Shown here piece by piece: positions 1 through 7,615 of a stretch of 64,000 nucleotides of DNA. The number at the start of each line of letters is the position of its first letter. Position 1 is the first letter of the stretch. The position numbers were made by a program, and so were the translations under genes. This DNA comes from Bog-473 sp963838835 (GTDB lineage: Bacteria; Actinomycetota; Acidimicrobiia; Acidimicrobiales; RAAP-2), in the NCBI GenBank assembly GCA_963838835.1, contig CAWITA010000023.1:682001-746000 (forward strand). The letters run 5' to 3'. The notes beneath the pieces are model-generated. The model worked only from the letters and a program-made list of their open reading frames with translations. It searched no databases and was not told where the DNA came from.

Positions 1-274
1 CACCCGCCGCACGGGCCTCGGCCGCAGCCTCACCGGCCGCGAAGACTGCCACCCGCTCGGTGCGTCCCGTGCCCGAGGGGAGCGAGAGCGTCCCGCGTAC
101 GATCTGATCCGCCTTGCGCGGGTCGACGCCGAGGCGGACGGCCAGTTCGACCGTTTCGTCGAATTTGGCGCTCGCCAACGACTTGGCCAGGTCGACGCCG
201 TCGGCGAGGCCGTAGAGCGCCTCCCGGTCGACCTTGTCCAAGCTCTCCTTGTACTTCTTGCCGTGTTGGGTCAT
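1..274 (-). CDS. rplA: 50S ribosomal protein L1, N-terminal part (cut by window edge)
   Basis: About 91 codons are visible, from the ATG at 274 to the window edge; the rest lies outside. The reading begins MTQHGKKYKESLDKVDREAL and continues with LGVDPRKADQIVRGTLSLP, the conserved N-terminal region of L1, the 23S rRNA-binding protein of the ribosomal L1 stalk. It follows rplK with a 23-nt gap, and an AGGAG lies 7 nt before the ATG. This is the normal nusG-rplK-rplA order. L1 often autoregulates this operon through a leader site, but I cannot recognise such a site here. Confidence 0.95.
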   Translation of the reverse strand, partial: MTQHGKKYKESLDKVDREALYGLADGVDLAKSLASAKFDETVELAVRLGVDPRKADQIVRGTLSLPSGTGRTERVAVFAAGEAAAEARAAG

Positions 275-297
275 TCGTGTCTCCTCGCGCCGCCGGC

Positions 298-729
298 CTA
301 GCCCGCGACCTTGATCCCCATCGACCGCGCCGTGCCGGCAACCTGCTTCTTGGCTGCCTCGAGGTCGTTGGTGTTGAGGTCCTTGAGCTTGATGGTGGCG
401 ATGTCGGCCAGCTGGGCGTCGGTGACGGTGCCCACCTCCTCGCGCCCGGTCGTCGCCGCCCCCTTCTCCAGCCCCGCCGCCTGACGGAGCAGGACGGGGG
501 TGGGCGAGGTCTTCAGCACGAAGCTGAACGAGCGGTCTTCGTAGATGGTGATCTCGACCGGTACAACCGTGCCCCGCATGCTCTCGGTGGCCTGGTTGTA
601 CTGCTTGCAGAACTCCATCGTCTGGACTCCGTGGGGGCCGAGGGCCGTGCCGACTGGCGGTGCCGGTGTGGCCGATCCAGCCTCGAGCTGGATCTTGACC
701 ACGGCGAGCACCTTCTTCTTGGGTGCCAT
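298..729 (-). CDS. rplK: 50S ribosomal protein L11
   Basis: A 143-residue protein of the normal L11 length. It starts MAPKKKVLAVVKIQLEAGSA and keeps the conserved PPVGTALGPHGV motif of the N-terminal domain. The C-terminal rRNA-binding domain is also present (DLNTNDLEAAKKQVAGTARS). L11 binds the GTPase-associated centre of 23S rRNA and helps factor-dependent GTP hydrolysis. It sits between nusG and rplA, the almost universal order, with a purine-rich ribosome-binding site (GAAGGAGAAA) in front of the ATG. Confidence 0.97.
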   Translation of the reverse strand: MAPKKKVLAVVKIQLEAGSATPAPPVGTALGPHGVQTMEFCKQYNQATESMRGTVVPVEITIYEDRSFSFVLKTSPTPVLLRQAAGLEKGAATTGREEVGTVTDAQLADIATIKLKDLNTNDLEAAKKQVAGTARSMGIKVAG

Positions 730-766
730 GTCTGTTTCTCCTTCTTCGGTCTCTGTGTCCCGGCGC

Positions 767-1783
767 CTAGAGCTTGGCGACCTGGCTGAATTCGAGTTCG
801 ACCGGCGTCTCCCGGCCGAAGATGTTGACCAGCACCTTGAGCTTGAGCTGGTCCTCGTTGATCTCGGCGATCTGGCCCGAGAAGTCGGCGAAGGGGCCTT
901 CCTTGACCCGCACCGTCTCGTCGACCTCGTACTCGAGACGGGGCCGGCTCCGCTTGGTGCTCGTCTCGGTGCCCTCGACCTTCACCTGGAGGATGTTCTC
1001 CACCTCACGGCGCGAGAGCGGCGTCGGTTTGGTCCCCGGTCCCACGAAACCGGTGACGCCTGGGGTGTTGCGGATGGCGCCCCACGTGTCGTCATCGAGG
1101 TCGCACCGCACCAGCAGGTAGCCAGGGAACACCTTCTTCTGGACGGTGACCTTCTTGCCGCCCTTGAACTCGACGACGTCCTCCATCGGGATCACGACCT
1201 CGAAGACGCGGTCCTCGATGCCGCGTGAAGCGACCACGTTGCCCATGTTGGAACGCACCTTGTTCTCGTATCCGGAATAGGTGTGCACCACGTACCAGCG
1301 GCCCGGACGATCGTACGGGCTCTCGACCGGGACGATCTCCTCTTCCTCGTCTTGACCCCAGCCGCCGAGCTCGTCCTCGGCCAGCGCTTCCTGCCCGTCG
1401 GTCGCGTCGAGCACCAAATCCGGCTGGCCCGGCGCGGCGGACGTCTCTTCGACGACGGCTTCGTCGATCGCCTCGAGCAGGGCCTCTTCGACGATCTCTT
1501 CGGCGATCTCTTCGACGATCTCCTCTGCCGCCTCTTCGGCCACGACCTCTGCCACCTCTTCCTGGACCGCTTCGACCACCGCGTCGTCGGCGATTGCCTC
1601 GAGCTCGTCCTCGTCCTCGGCCGCCACCTCCGCAATCAGCTCTTCGGTGGTCGACGCACTCATGGCGGCCTCTTCGGGCGGCGCCTCGGCCTCCTCGCGC
1701 TCGGCCTCGAGCGCGTCCTCGACATCCTGCTCGTCACCGATGACCAGTGCTTCCTCTGCTTCTGAATGCGTCATGTCGCTCAT
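767..1783 (-). CDS. nusG: Transcription termination/antitermination protein NusG with long acidic N-terminal extension
   Basis: A 338-residue protein, against about 180 for a plain NusG. The NGN domain begins near residue 161 (GRWYVVHTYSGYENKVRSNM) and the C-terminal KOW domain contains VRVKEGPFADFSGQI near residue 290. NusG binds the RNA polymerase clamp and, through KOW, Rho or ribosomal protein S10. The first 160 residues are almost entirely Glu, Asp, Ala and Val, including a Glu-Glu run around residues 80-105. Actinobacterial NusG proteins often carry some acidic extension; this one is long. The gene starts 6 nt after the secE stop and is presumably co-transcribed with it. An internal ATG (residue 41) is a possible alternative start. 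Confidence 0.95.
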   Translation of the reverse strand: MSDMTHSEAEEALVIGDEQDVEDALEAEREEAEAPPEEAAMSASTTEELIAEVAAEDEDELEAIADDAVVEAVQEEVAEVVAEEAAEEIVEEIAEEIVEEALLEAIDEAVVEETSAAPGQPDLVLDATDGQEALAEDELGGWGQDEEEEIVPVESPYDRPGRWYVVHTYSGYENKVRSNMGNVVASRGIEDRVFEVVIPMEDVVEFKGGKKVTVQKKVFPGYLLVRCDLDDDTWGAIRNTPGVTGFVGPGTKPTPLSRREVENILQVKVEGTETSTKRSRPRLEYEVDETVRVKEGPFADFSGQIAEINEDQLKLKVLVNIFGRETPVELEFSQVAKL

Positions 1784-1789
1784 GGGTGC

Positions 1790-2107
1790 CTACTTGGTGA
1801 AGAGAAGCGTGATGAGCTTGCCGAAGGCGAGGTTCAGCACGAAGATCAGGCTGATCATGATGATCAGCGTCGTCAGCACCACCGAGGTGTAGTTGATGAG
1901 CTCGGCCCGCGAGGGCCACGCCACCTGACGCATCTCGTCGCGTACCTCACGGACGAATTGGACCGGCGTGGTGCGTTTCCGGCCCGAGGGGCCCTTCTGT
2001 GTCCGTGGCGCCGTCTTGGTGCCCGCGGGCGCGCGCCGGGTGGACGGAGACCCATCGGCCTCCATCTGACCTTGGCGCTGCATCATGCGCTTGGTCTCGC
2101 GGTTCAC
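1790..2107 (-). CDS. secE: Preprotein translocase subunit SecE
   Basis: A 105-residue protein with a basic cytosolic N-terminus of about 65 residues. The conserved amphipathic segment is FVREVRDEMRQVAWPSRAEL, followed by one membrane helix (SVVLTTLIIMISLIFVLNLAF). This matches the single-helix SecE of Gram-positive bacteria. SecE clamps SecY in the SecYEG channel. The gene precedes nusG and follows tRNA-Trp, a standard arrangement. The N-terminal residues are rich in Arg, Lys, Thr and Pro and look unstructured. Confidence 0.96.
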   Translation of the reverse strand: MNRETKRMMQRQGQMEADGSPSTRRAPAGTKTAPRTQKGPSGRKRTTPVQFVREVRDEMRQVAWPSRAELINYTSVVLTTLIIMISLIFVLNLAFGKLITLLFTK

Positions 2108-2161
2108 TTTTCTCGCCTCACATACGTCTCGTACATCGTTCTCGGGTGATTACGTCCGGGG

Positions 2162-2234
2162 CAGGGCAGGAGGGACTCGAACCCCCAACCGCCGGTTTTG
2201 GAGACCGGTGCTCTACCAGTTGAGCTACTGCCCT
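2162..2234 (-). tRNA. tRNA-Trp (CCA anticodon)
   Basis: The minus strand folds as a cloverleaf. The acceptor AGGGCAG (2228-2234) pairs with CTGCCCT (2163-2169). The D arm carries AGCTCAACTGGTAGAGC, the anticodon loop CTCCAAA carries CCA, and the T arm GGGTTCGAGTCCC is normal. The discriminator is G (2162). The 3-prime CCA is not encoded. It lies directly upstream of secE, as in many bacteria. Confidence 0.96.
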
Positions 2235-2328
2235 CGGTGGGGTGCCTTCGGTTGCCCTCAAGCAGGTGGTTCTTCCCCCTGACCTGGGGATCGGCCTTTC
2301 AGAGTAGCACCGGCGGGCTGGGGCAAGC

Positions 2329-2493
2329 TCAGCGGGTCTCCTTGTGGAGCGTGTGCTTGCGGTCCCAGCGGCAGAACTTCTTCATCTCGATCCGCTCGCG
2401 GTCGTTGAGCTTGTTCTTGGTCGTGATGTAGTTGCGCCGCTTGCACACCTCGCAGGCCAGCGTGACCTGGACCCTCTTCTCGTTCTTCGGCAT
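2329..2493 (-). CDS. rpmG: 50S ribosomal protein L33, variant lacking the fourth zinc cysteine
   Basis: A 54-residue protein, the usual L33 length, starting MPKNEKRVQVTLACEVCKRR and ending KHTLHKETR. L33 sits near the E site of the large subunit. The first zinc pair is present (Cys14 and Cys17, CEVC). In the second pair only Cys41 remains, because the sequence reads KKFCRWDRKHTLHKE where zinc-type L33 has CPxC; position 44 is Asp. It is therefore intermediate between the zinc-binding and zinc-free forms. It lies between tRNA-Met and tRNA-Trp on the same strand, the standard rpmG-secE-nusG context. Confidence 0.95.
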   Translation of the reverse strand: MPKNEKRVQVTLACEVCKRRNYITTKNKLNDRERIEMKKFCRWDRKHTLHKETR

Positions 2494-2539
2494 GTCCAAT
2501 CCTTCCTGGTCGCGGCCCGGGACTCCGTCCCGAGCTTGG

Positions 2540-2613
2540 TAGCGGCGGCGGGACTCGAACCCGCGACAACACGATTATGAGCCGTGTGCTCTGACCAACT
2601 GAGCTACGCCGCC
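2540..2613 (-). tRNA. tRNA with CAT anticodon (elongator Met)
   Basis: Minus-strand cloverleaf with acceptor GGCGGCG (2607-2613) opposite CGCCGCT (2541-2547). The D arm is AGCTCAGTTGGTCAGAGC, the anticodon loop CTCATAA carries CAT, and the T arm GCGGGTTCGAGTCCCGC is normal. The first pair is G:U, so it lacks the C1 mismatch of an initiator. A CCA tail is encoded immediately after discriminator A (2537-2539). A CAT tRNA can be a tRNA-Ile lysidine substrate, but the adjacent rpmG/tRNA-Thr context fits elongator Met. Confidence 0.93.
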
Positions 2614-2619
2614 AGGGCG

Positions 2620-2692
2620 AGCCCCCTGTCGGAATCGAACCGACGACACCAGCCTTACCATGGCTGTGCTCTGCCGACTGAGCTAAGGGGGC
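2620..2692 (-). tRNA. tRNA-Thr (GGT anticodon)
   Basis: Minus-strand cloverleaf. The acceptor GCCCCCT (2686-2692) pairs fully with AGGGGGC (2621-2627). The D arm is AGCTCAGTCGGCAGAGC, the anticodon stem CAGCC/GGCTG encloses ATGGTAA with GGT, and the T arm is GTCGGTTCGATTCCGAC. The discriminator is U and CCA is not encoded. It stands six bases from tRNA-Met and is probably co-transcribed with it. Confidence 0.95.
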
Positions 2693-2778
2693 GCCGCGGC
2701 TACCTTCCGCGCGCAGTCAATGATAGCCAGGGCACGGCGCGCGATGCCTCCGCTCCCCCGGTTTCGGCCACTCAATAC

Positions 2779-2784
2779 TACCAT
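2779..2784 (+). promoter_or_regulatory. Putative -10 box of a leaderless acetyltransferase transcript
   Basis: TACCAT ends 6 nt before the ATG at 2791. That distance places the transcription start at or next to the initiation codon. There is no Shine-Dalgarno sequence between them. The same TANNNT-to-start spacing recurs at many genes in this window. Confidence 0.5.
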
Positions 2785-2790
2785 CGGCCG

Positions 2791-3315
2791 ATGCGGATCC
2801 GACTGGCCGAAGTGGCCGACGCGGAGGCCATGCGGGTCATCTACAACGTGGAGGTCCTCGAGACCACCAACACCTTCGACATGGTGCCCCGCACCAAGGC
2901 CGAGCAGGAGGCGTGGATCCACGAGCACCGTGGCGTCCACCCGGCCGTGGTGGCGGCCGAGCCCCGCGACCCGGGAGTGGAGGGCCCGCTCGGGGCCAAC
3001 GGCGAGATCGTCCTCGGCTTCGGCTCGCTCTCGTCCTACCGCGAGCGCTCCGGCTACTCGGCCACCGCCGAGAACTCGATCTACGTCGACCGGGCGCAGC
3101 GCGGGAGGGGGGTGGGGAAGGCGCTGCTCGCCGAGCTCCTCGTCCTGGCCTCCGCCCACGGCTTCCACTCGGTCATCGCCCGCATCGCGGGGCACAACGA
3201 GACCTCGCTCGCGCTGCACCAGGCTGCTGGCTTCGAGCTGGTCGGTGTGGAGCGTGAGGTCGGGCGCAAGCATCGCCAGTGGCTCGACGTCGTCGAGCTC
3301 CAGCGCCTGCTGTAG
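2791..3315 (+). CDS. GNAT-family N-acetyltransferase, phosphinothricin/methionine-sulfone acetyltransferase type
   Basis: A 174-residue single-domain GNAT protein that transfers acetyl from acetyl-CoA to an amine. The acetyl-CoA loop RGRGVGKALL lies near residues 105-114. The C-terminal ARIAGHNETSLALHQAAGF and the KHRQWLDVV ending are typical of the Pat/Bar/MddA branch, whose known substrates are phosphinothricin-like compounds and methionine sulfone or sulfoximine. The natural substrate here is unknown. The ATG at 2791 was chosen because upstream codons run into tRNA genes and a -10-like TACCAT lies just before it. Transcription diverges from the tRNA cluster. Confidence 0.85.
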   Translation: MRIRLAEVADAEAMRVIYNVEVLETTNTFDMVPRTKAEQEAWIHEHRGVHPAVVAAEPRDPGVEGPLGANGEIVLGFGSLSSYRERSGYSATAENSIYVDRAQRGRGVGKALLAELLVLASAHGFHSVIARIAGHNETSLALHQAAGFELVGVEREVGRKHRQWLDVVELQRLL

Positions 3316-3323
3316 CTCTCCGG

Positions 3324-3344
3324 GCCGGAAGGGCCCCTTCGGGC
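3324..3344. terminator. Hairpin between convergent genes
   Basis: GCCGGAAGG (3324-3332) and CCTTCGGGC (3336-3344) form a 9-bp stem with one mismatch and a 3-nt loop. It lies between the stops of two converging genes (3315 and 3353). No U-run follows on either strand, so this is a candidate bidirectional terminator only. Confidence 0.4.
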
Positions 3345-3352
3345 GAGCGGAT

Positions 3353-4990
3353 TTAGGACTCGAGGACGGCGCTCTGGCCGTGGTGGGCCGGGAGCGCGGG
3401 CAGGCGCGAGCGATCGATCCGCCACGACGTCGTCCAGTGGCCGAGCGGGAAGATGGCCACCGCCCACAGCACCATGACGGCGAGGACCATGGTCGCCGGG
3501 TCGGTGTGCATCAGCTCGTTCAGCAAGTCGGTGCCACCGGTCAGCCCGATGAAGGGCACCACGGCCGACAGACCCAGGACGGCGTAGAGCAGGCGACCCG
3601 TCACCACGGGCGCCATGATGATGATCCCCCAGGTGAGGTACCAGGGCTGTACAACGGGGCCGAGCAAGACGAAGGTCATCATCGTGATGCCGAGGGCACC
3701 GAGCAGGCCCAGGCGCTCGCGGTGGCGCAGGCAGTAGAGGGCCACGGCGGCGGCGGCGACCAGGCCGATGGCCCGGGTCAGCGTGAGCACACCACCGAGG
3801 CCGACGCCGATGCCGACCACGTGCGCCGACCCGCTGATGAGGAGGCCCACGGCCGTGGCGGGGGCCATCCACGAGCGCACGGTGCCGGGCGTGCCCAGGT
3901 TGGCGATCCAGCCCCAACCGAGTCCGGACACCAAGGAGAGGACCGCCATCACCGCCAGGGTGATCAGGCCCGACCGGATGACGATGCGGGTGAGCCGGCG
4001 CCAGTCCGCCGCCGGGCCGGCCCAGTCCCACGCCACGTAGACGATACCCATGGCCGCGGGCACCTTGATGGAGGCCGCCAGCGCGCACAGCACGACACCC
4101 CAGACCGGGTGGCGGGAGCGCGCGGCCGTGACGCCGGCCAGGAGCAGGCCCACCATGATGGCGTCGTTGTGGGCGCCGCCCACCAGGGCCAGCAAAGTGA
4201 GGGGGTTGAGGACGGCCAGCACGAAGGCCGGACCGGGGTCGCGGCCGAACGACCGCGCCAGCTTGGGGATGCAGTAGGCGATCAGTGCGACGCCCGCGAC
4301 CGACTGCAGCCGCAGCAGCAACACCGTGATCAGCGCGTGGTGCAAGCTCAACGAGGCCGACCAGCCGGCCAGCATGAGGAAGAGCGGGCCGTACGGGGCG
4401 GCGGTGTTGATCCACAAAGGATTGACGCCGATCACGTAGGGTCCCGATCCCAGGGTCCCCGGGCCGTAGTGGTACGGGTTGATGTGGTGGCTCATCATCT
4501 CGCCCTGCGCGGCGTAGGAGAACACGTCTTGGCTGAAGAGCGGCGCCACTGCCATGAGCGGCACCAACCAGAGGGCGAGCATGTAGGCCAACTGGCGGAT
4601 CGGAACGCCGGGACGAGCCCGCAGCGTCTGGTACAGGCCGAACCACACGCGGACGAAGAGGATCATGCCTCCGTAGACGGCCACGACACCCGGGAGCATC
4701 AAGACGGTCGTCGGCCACGTGGCCTCGCCGAAGAACCAGGTCCCTCCCATCTCGAGCTTGAAGGGCGAGCTCGGCAGCGACGCGCCCACGCAGATGGAGA
4801 CGACGGCGATGAAGCCGAGGAGTGCGGGCCGGCGCAGGAAGGTCCAGTCGTCCGGCTGGCCCGAGTCCGCCTCGATCCGCTCGGTCAGCGTCAGGCCGTG
4901 GGAGAAGCGAAGCCGAGCGGCGTCAGTCCGCATCGAGAGGCGGCGCAGGCGCGCGCCCACCCGGTCCAGTACCGGTGGTGCAGGAGACAT
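3353..4990 (-). CDS. MptB-like polyprenol-phosphate-mannose-dependent alpha-1,6-mannosyltransferase
   Basis: A 545-residue integral membrane protein with about a dozen hydrophobic helices, of the GT-C fold. The first extracellular loop carries SQDVFSYAAQGEMMSHHINPY near residue 153, the acidic motif typical of MptA/MptB. In mycobacteria and corynebacteria these enzymes build the alpha-1,6-mannan core of lipomannan and lipoarabinomannan from polyprenyl-phospho-mannose on the outer membrane face. ATG at 4990 is preferred; an ATG 141 nt upstream adds a low-complexity segment running into the tRNA-Tyr region. It could elongate another cell-envelope glycan in this organism. Confidence 0.8.
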   Translation of the reverse strand: MSPAPPVLDRVGARLRRLSMRTDAARLRFSHGLTLTERIEADSGQPDDWTFLRRPALLGFIAVVSICVGASLPSSPFKLEMGGTWFFGEATWPTTVLMLPGVVAVYGGMILFVRVWFGLYQTLRARPGVPIRQLAYMLALWLVPLMAVAPLFSQDVFSYAAQGEMMSHHINPYHYGPGTLGSGPYVIGVNPLWINTAAPYGPLFLMLAGWSASLSLHHALITVLLLRLQSVAGVALIAYCIPKLARSFGRDPGPAFVLAVLNPLTLLALVGGAHNDAIMVGLLLAGVTAARSRHPVWGVVLCALAASIKVPAAMGIVYVAWDWAGPAADWRRLTRIVIRSGLITLAVMAVLSLVSGLGWGWIANLGTPGTVRSWMAPATAVGLLISGSAHVVGIGVGLGGVLTLTRAIGLVAAAAVALYCLRHRERLGLLGALGITMMTFVLLGPVVQPWYLTWGIIIMAPVVTGRLLYAVLGLSAVVPFIGLTGGTDLLNELMHTDPATMVLAVMVLWAVAIFPLGHWTTSWRIDRSRLPALPAHHGQSAVLES

Positions 4991-5156
4991 CGCGCTTTCG
5001 TCCACGGAGGTCGGTCTCACTTGTCGTGTCCGGCAACGGCCCGGAGAAGGAAACCCCTGGGGGGAGGGGCCTGCAATCGATCTGAAACAGCATTGTAACG
5101 GCGGGCCCGAGCCTGGCAAAGCCCAGCGCACCCAACCGCCGTTCTGGGGTTGTGCG

Positions 5157-5239
5157 TGGGCCGGGGAGGATTCGAACCTCCGTAGGTGTTAACCGACAGG
5201 TTTACAGCCTGTTTCCTTTGGCCACTCGGACACCGACCC
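5157..5239 (-). tRNA. tRNA-Tyr (GTA anticodon), class II
   Basis: Minus-strand tRNA of 83 nt with a long variable arm. The acceptor GGGTCGG (5233-5239) pairs with CCGGCCC (5158-5164). The anticodon stem ACAGG/CCTGT encloses CTGTAAA with GTA, and the T arm is GGAGGTTCGAATCCTCC. The discriminator is A and CCA is not encoded. Confidence 0.95.
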
Positions 5240-5292
5240 GCCGCGGGCGAGATTACCGCGCCCGACCACCCCGGACCCGACGGCACCGCCGG

Positions 5293-5298
5293 TACGCT
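5293..5298 (+). promoter_or_regulatory. Putative -10 box for yajQ-like gene
   Basis: TACGCT ends 6 nt upstream of the ATG at 5305, with no ribosome-binding site between them. This fits a leaderless start. Confidence 0.5.
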
Positions 5299-5304
5299 GA
5301 ACCC

Positions 5305-5793
5305 ATGCCCACGTTTGACATCGTTTCCGAGGTCGACATGCAAGAGGTGCGCAACGCGGTCGACCAGGCCAACCGGGAGGCCGCCACCCGCTTCGACTTC
5401 AAGAACACCGACTCCGCCATCGAGCTCAGCGACCATGAGCTCGTGCTGCGCTCCTCCACCGAGGACCGGCTGCGCGCCCTGCATCAGGTCTTGGACGAGA
5501 AGCTGGTCCGACGTCAGGTCTCCTTGAAGGCGTTCGAGGATGGCAAGATCGAGGAGGCCCAGAAGGGCACCGCACGTCAAAAAGTGGCGATCCGGGCCGG
5601 CATCTCCTCGGAGCACGCCAAGCGCCTGAACAAGTTCGTCAAGGACCTCGGTCTCAAAGGGGTGTCGTCGCAGACCCAAGGGGACCAGCTCAGGATCACC
5701 GGCAAGAAGCGCGACGACCTCCAAGAAGTGATCGCCAAGTGCAAGGCGGAGGACTTCGGCATCCCGCTGCAGTTCAACAACTTCAGGGACTGA
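5305..5793 (+). CDS. YajQ family nucleotide-binding protein
   Basis: A 162-residue protein of the normal YajQ length. It starts MPTFDIVSEVDMQEVRNAVD and contains FDFKNTDSAIE, KLVRRQVSLKAFEDG and the C-terminal KKRDDLQEVI then DFGIPLQFNNFRD, all hallmarks of the family. The protein has two ferredoxin-like domains. Members bind cyclic-di-GMP in Xanthomonas and nucleotides or RNA elsewhere; the role in actinobacteria is not established. The start is fixed by family alignment and by the -10-like hexamer close upstream. It converges with the GtrA gene. Confidence 0.93.
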   Translation: MPTFDIVSEVDMQEVRNAVDQANREAATRFDFKNTDSAIELSDHELVLRSSTEDRLRALHQVLDEKLVRRQVSLKAFEDGKIEEAQKGTARQKVAIRAGISSEHAKRLNKFVKDLGLKGVSSQTQGDQLRITGKKRDDLQEVIAKCKAEDFGIPLQFNNFRD

Positions 5794-5821
5794 TCGGCCG
5801 CACGGGGCGGACCGGCAGGCC

Positions 5822-6355
5822 TCAGTGTGGTCCCGGGCCGGTCGTCGCCTGTTCTTCCTCTTCTTCTTCTTCGTGCGTGAGGTGCTCGTCGAACTCGCCG
5901 AGCTCGATCTTGAACACCCGGTTGAAGACGAGCAGCTTCGCCACCCAGAAGATCGCGAACGACATGACGTTGGCGAAGAGAACGAGCAGCGTCAGCTCGG
6001 CGTGATCGAGGTCCAGAGCCACGCCGATGTGGTGGGCCAGCGCCGCTCCGACGATGGCGAAGGCGATGCCCAGCCCCGCCATGGTCCAGAACGGGACCAC
6101 CTCCTTCATGAAGTGGGACCGGCCGTGCTTGCCCCAGGCCCATTTGCGATTGAGCCAGTAGGAGGGGAACGTGGCCACGACGTTGCCGAACACGGTGCTC
6201 GGCACCTCGCTCCACAGGCGGAGCACGCCATAGACGATGAAGATCACGAAGAGCGACACCGCCGACGAGATGACCGAGACCATGCTGTAGCGGAAGATCT
6301 TCCGTCCCTCGTGGGTGTGCAGCCAGTCGTAGAACGCCTGGAGGCGCGAGATCAC
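5822..6355 (-). CDS. GtrA family membrane protein with poly-Glu tail
   Basis: A 177-residue protein with four predicted membrane helices (around SMVSVISSAVSLFVIFIVYG, VVATFPSYWLN, FWTMAGLGIAFAIVGA and LLVLFANVMSFAIFWVAKL). This is the GtrA/DPMS-like fold. GtrA proteins are thought to help flip polyprenyl-phosphate-linked sugars across the membrane for cell-wall or surface glycosylation. The nearby MptB-like gene needs such a lipid donor. The C-terminus ends in a run of Glu (EEEEEEE) beyond the last helix, unusual for the family. GTG at 6355 is chosen because TAGGGT lies 7 nt upstream; the GTG at 6364 overlaps that box. Confidence 0.8.
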   Translation of the reverse strand: MISRLQAFYDWLHTHEGRKIFRYSMVSVISSAVSLFVIFIVYGVLRLWSEVPSTVFGNVVATFPSYWLNRKWAWGKHGRSHFMKEVVPFWTMAGLGIAFAIVGAALAHHIGVALDLDHAELTLLVLFANVMSFAIFWVAKLLVFNRVFKIELGEFDEHLTHEEEEEEEQATTGPGPH

Positions 6356-6362
6356 GGCCACC

Positions 6363-6368
6363 ACCCTA
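6363..6368 (-). promoter_or_regulatory. Putative -10 box for GtrA gene
   Basis: TAGGGT on the minus strand, 7 nt before GTG 6355. It overlaps the more upstream GTG at 6364 and so argues against that start. Confidence 0.45.
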
Positions 6369-6382
6369 GCCTGGGCACCAAT

Positions 6383-7615
6383 TCATGCCCTGTCGACCGC
6401 CTCTGCATCCGCTGTGAACAGGCGGTTGGAACGGGCGATCTGACCGAACCAGTGGGCGCTCGGTTTCGGCCGGCGCTCGAAGGTGCCCGGCGCCACCGCC
6501 ACCAGACCGAATTTGGGGCCATACCCCAGGTGCCACTCGAAATTGTCCAGCAGGCTCCACACGAAGTAGCCCCGCAGGTCGATGCCCTCCTCCAGGCAGG
6601 TGTGGGCGCTGCACAGGGCGTCGGAGACGAAGGAGATGCGCTCGGTGTCGTCGGCCGTGGCGATCCCGTTCTCGGTCACGACCACGGGTCGACCGCTCAC
6701 GGCAGCGGCTCGGCGCACGGTGTGCCCGACGGCCTGCGGCCAGCGCTCGTCACCCATCTGGGTCAGCGGGACGTCGGGATCGTTGGGGGCCAGGCCATCG
6801 GGGCCGAAGCGCATCCGCGTGTAGCACTGCACCCCCACGAAGTCGTCGCGGTCGGTCGCCCGGAGGAAGACGTTCTCGAGCATCTCCTCCGCGGCGTCGC
6901 GCAACGCCTCCCCGCCCTCCTCGGCGGTGATCTCGGCCATGGAGAGCGTGAGGCCCACCGGGAACTCCCCGGGGCCGGCGCGCAACGCGTCGACGGCCAG
7001 GCGGTGCGCGCGTACCATCGCCTCGTTCACGACGCCGTAGCGGGCAAAGTCCTCCTTGACCCCGGGCGGGTACTCGCCCTGGAAGTACCCCATGACCGCC
7101 ACGACGTTGGGCTCGTTGATGGTGCAGGCCCATCCGATGAGGTCGCCGAGGTGCCCGGTCGCCCGAGCGACGAAGCGGGCGAAGCGCTCGGGCGCGTCGG
7201 GCGCCTCCCAGCCGCCGCGCCGGGCCAGCCACAGCGGCGACGTGAAGTGGTGAAAGGTGACGACGGGGATGATCCCGTGGCCGTGACAAGCGGCGCAGAT
7301 GCGCCGGTAGTGCTCCAGCGCCGCCAGCGAGAACTCACCCTCCGCGGGCTCGATGCGAGACCACTCGAGCGAAAAGCGGTAGGCGGTGAGTCCCATGTCG
7401 GCCACCAGCTCGATGTCCTCGCGCCAACGGTGGAACGAGTCGCAGGCGTCGCCGCTGGGCTCGCGGGTGCCCGAGGCGGGATCGTGCTCCCAGGCCCACC
7501 AGTCGTTGTTCACGTTGCCGCCTTCGATCTGGTGTGCTGCCGTGGCGACACCCCAGACGAAGCCCGCCGGGAAGACGAGCTCGTTGCGCGCGGGCTGTGG
7601 GGGAGCCGGGGTCAC
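6383..7615 (-). CDS. Glycoside hydrolase family 1, beta-glucosidase-like
   Basis: A 410-residue cytosolic enzyme. It opens FPAGFVWGVATAAHQIEGG, the conserved N-terminal strand of GH1. The acid/base glutamate lies in TINEPNV (about residue 167) and the nucleophile glutamate in VTENGIA (about residue 314). The C-terminal WSLLDNFEWHLGY aglycone/sugar-binding motif is also present. GH1 enzymes hydrolyse beta-glucosides and beta-galactosides with retention; the substrate cannot be read from sequence. It is slightly shorter than typical members (about 440-450). The GTG start is supported by TACCCT 8 nt upstream. Confidence 0.93.
   Translation of the reverse strand: MTPAPPQPARNELVFPAGFVWGVATAAHQIEGGNVNNDWWAWEHDPASGTREPSGDACDSFHRWREDIELVADMGLTAYRFSLEWSRIEPAEGEFSLAALEHYRRICAACHGHGIIPVVTFHHFTSPLWLARRGGWEAPDAPERFARFVARATGHLGDLIGWACTINEPNVVAVMGYFQGEYPPGVKEDFARYGVVNEAMVRAHRLAVDALRAGPGEFPVGLTLSMAEITAEEGGEALRDAAEEMLENVFLRATDRDDFVGVQCYTRMRFGPDGLAPNDPDVPLTQMGDERWPQAVGHTVRRAAAVSGRPVVVTENGIATADDTERISFVSDALCSAHTCLEEGIDLRGYFVWSLLDNFEWHLGYGPKFGLVAVAPGTFERRPKPSAHWFGQIARSNRLFTADAEAVDRA

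Noticed and set aside
2720..5098. 792-codon open frame on the plus strand
   Set aside because: It is a shadow of the acetyltransferase and the MptB-like gene in other frames; its Arg/Ser/Pro-rich and Gly/His-rich sequence has no domain features.
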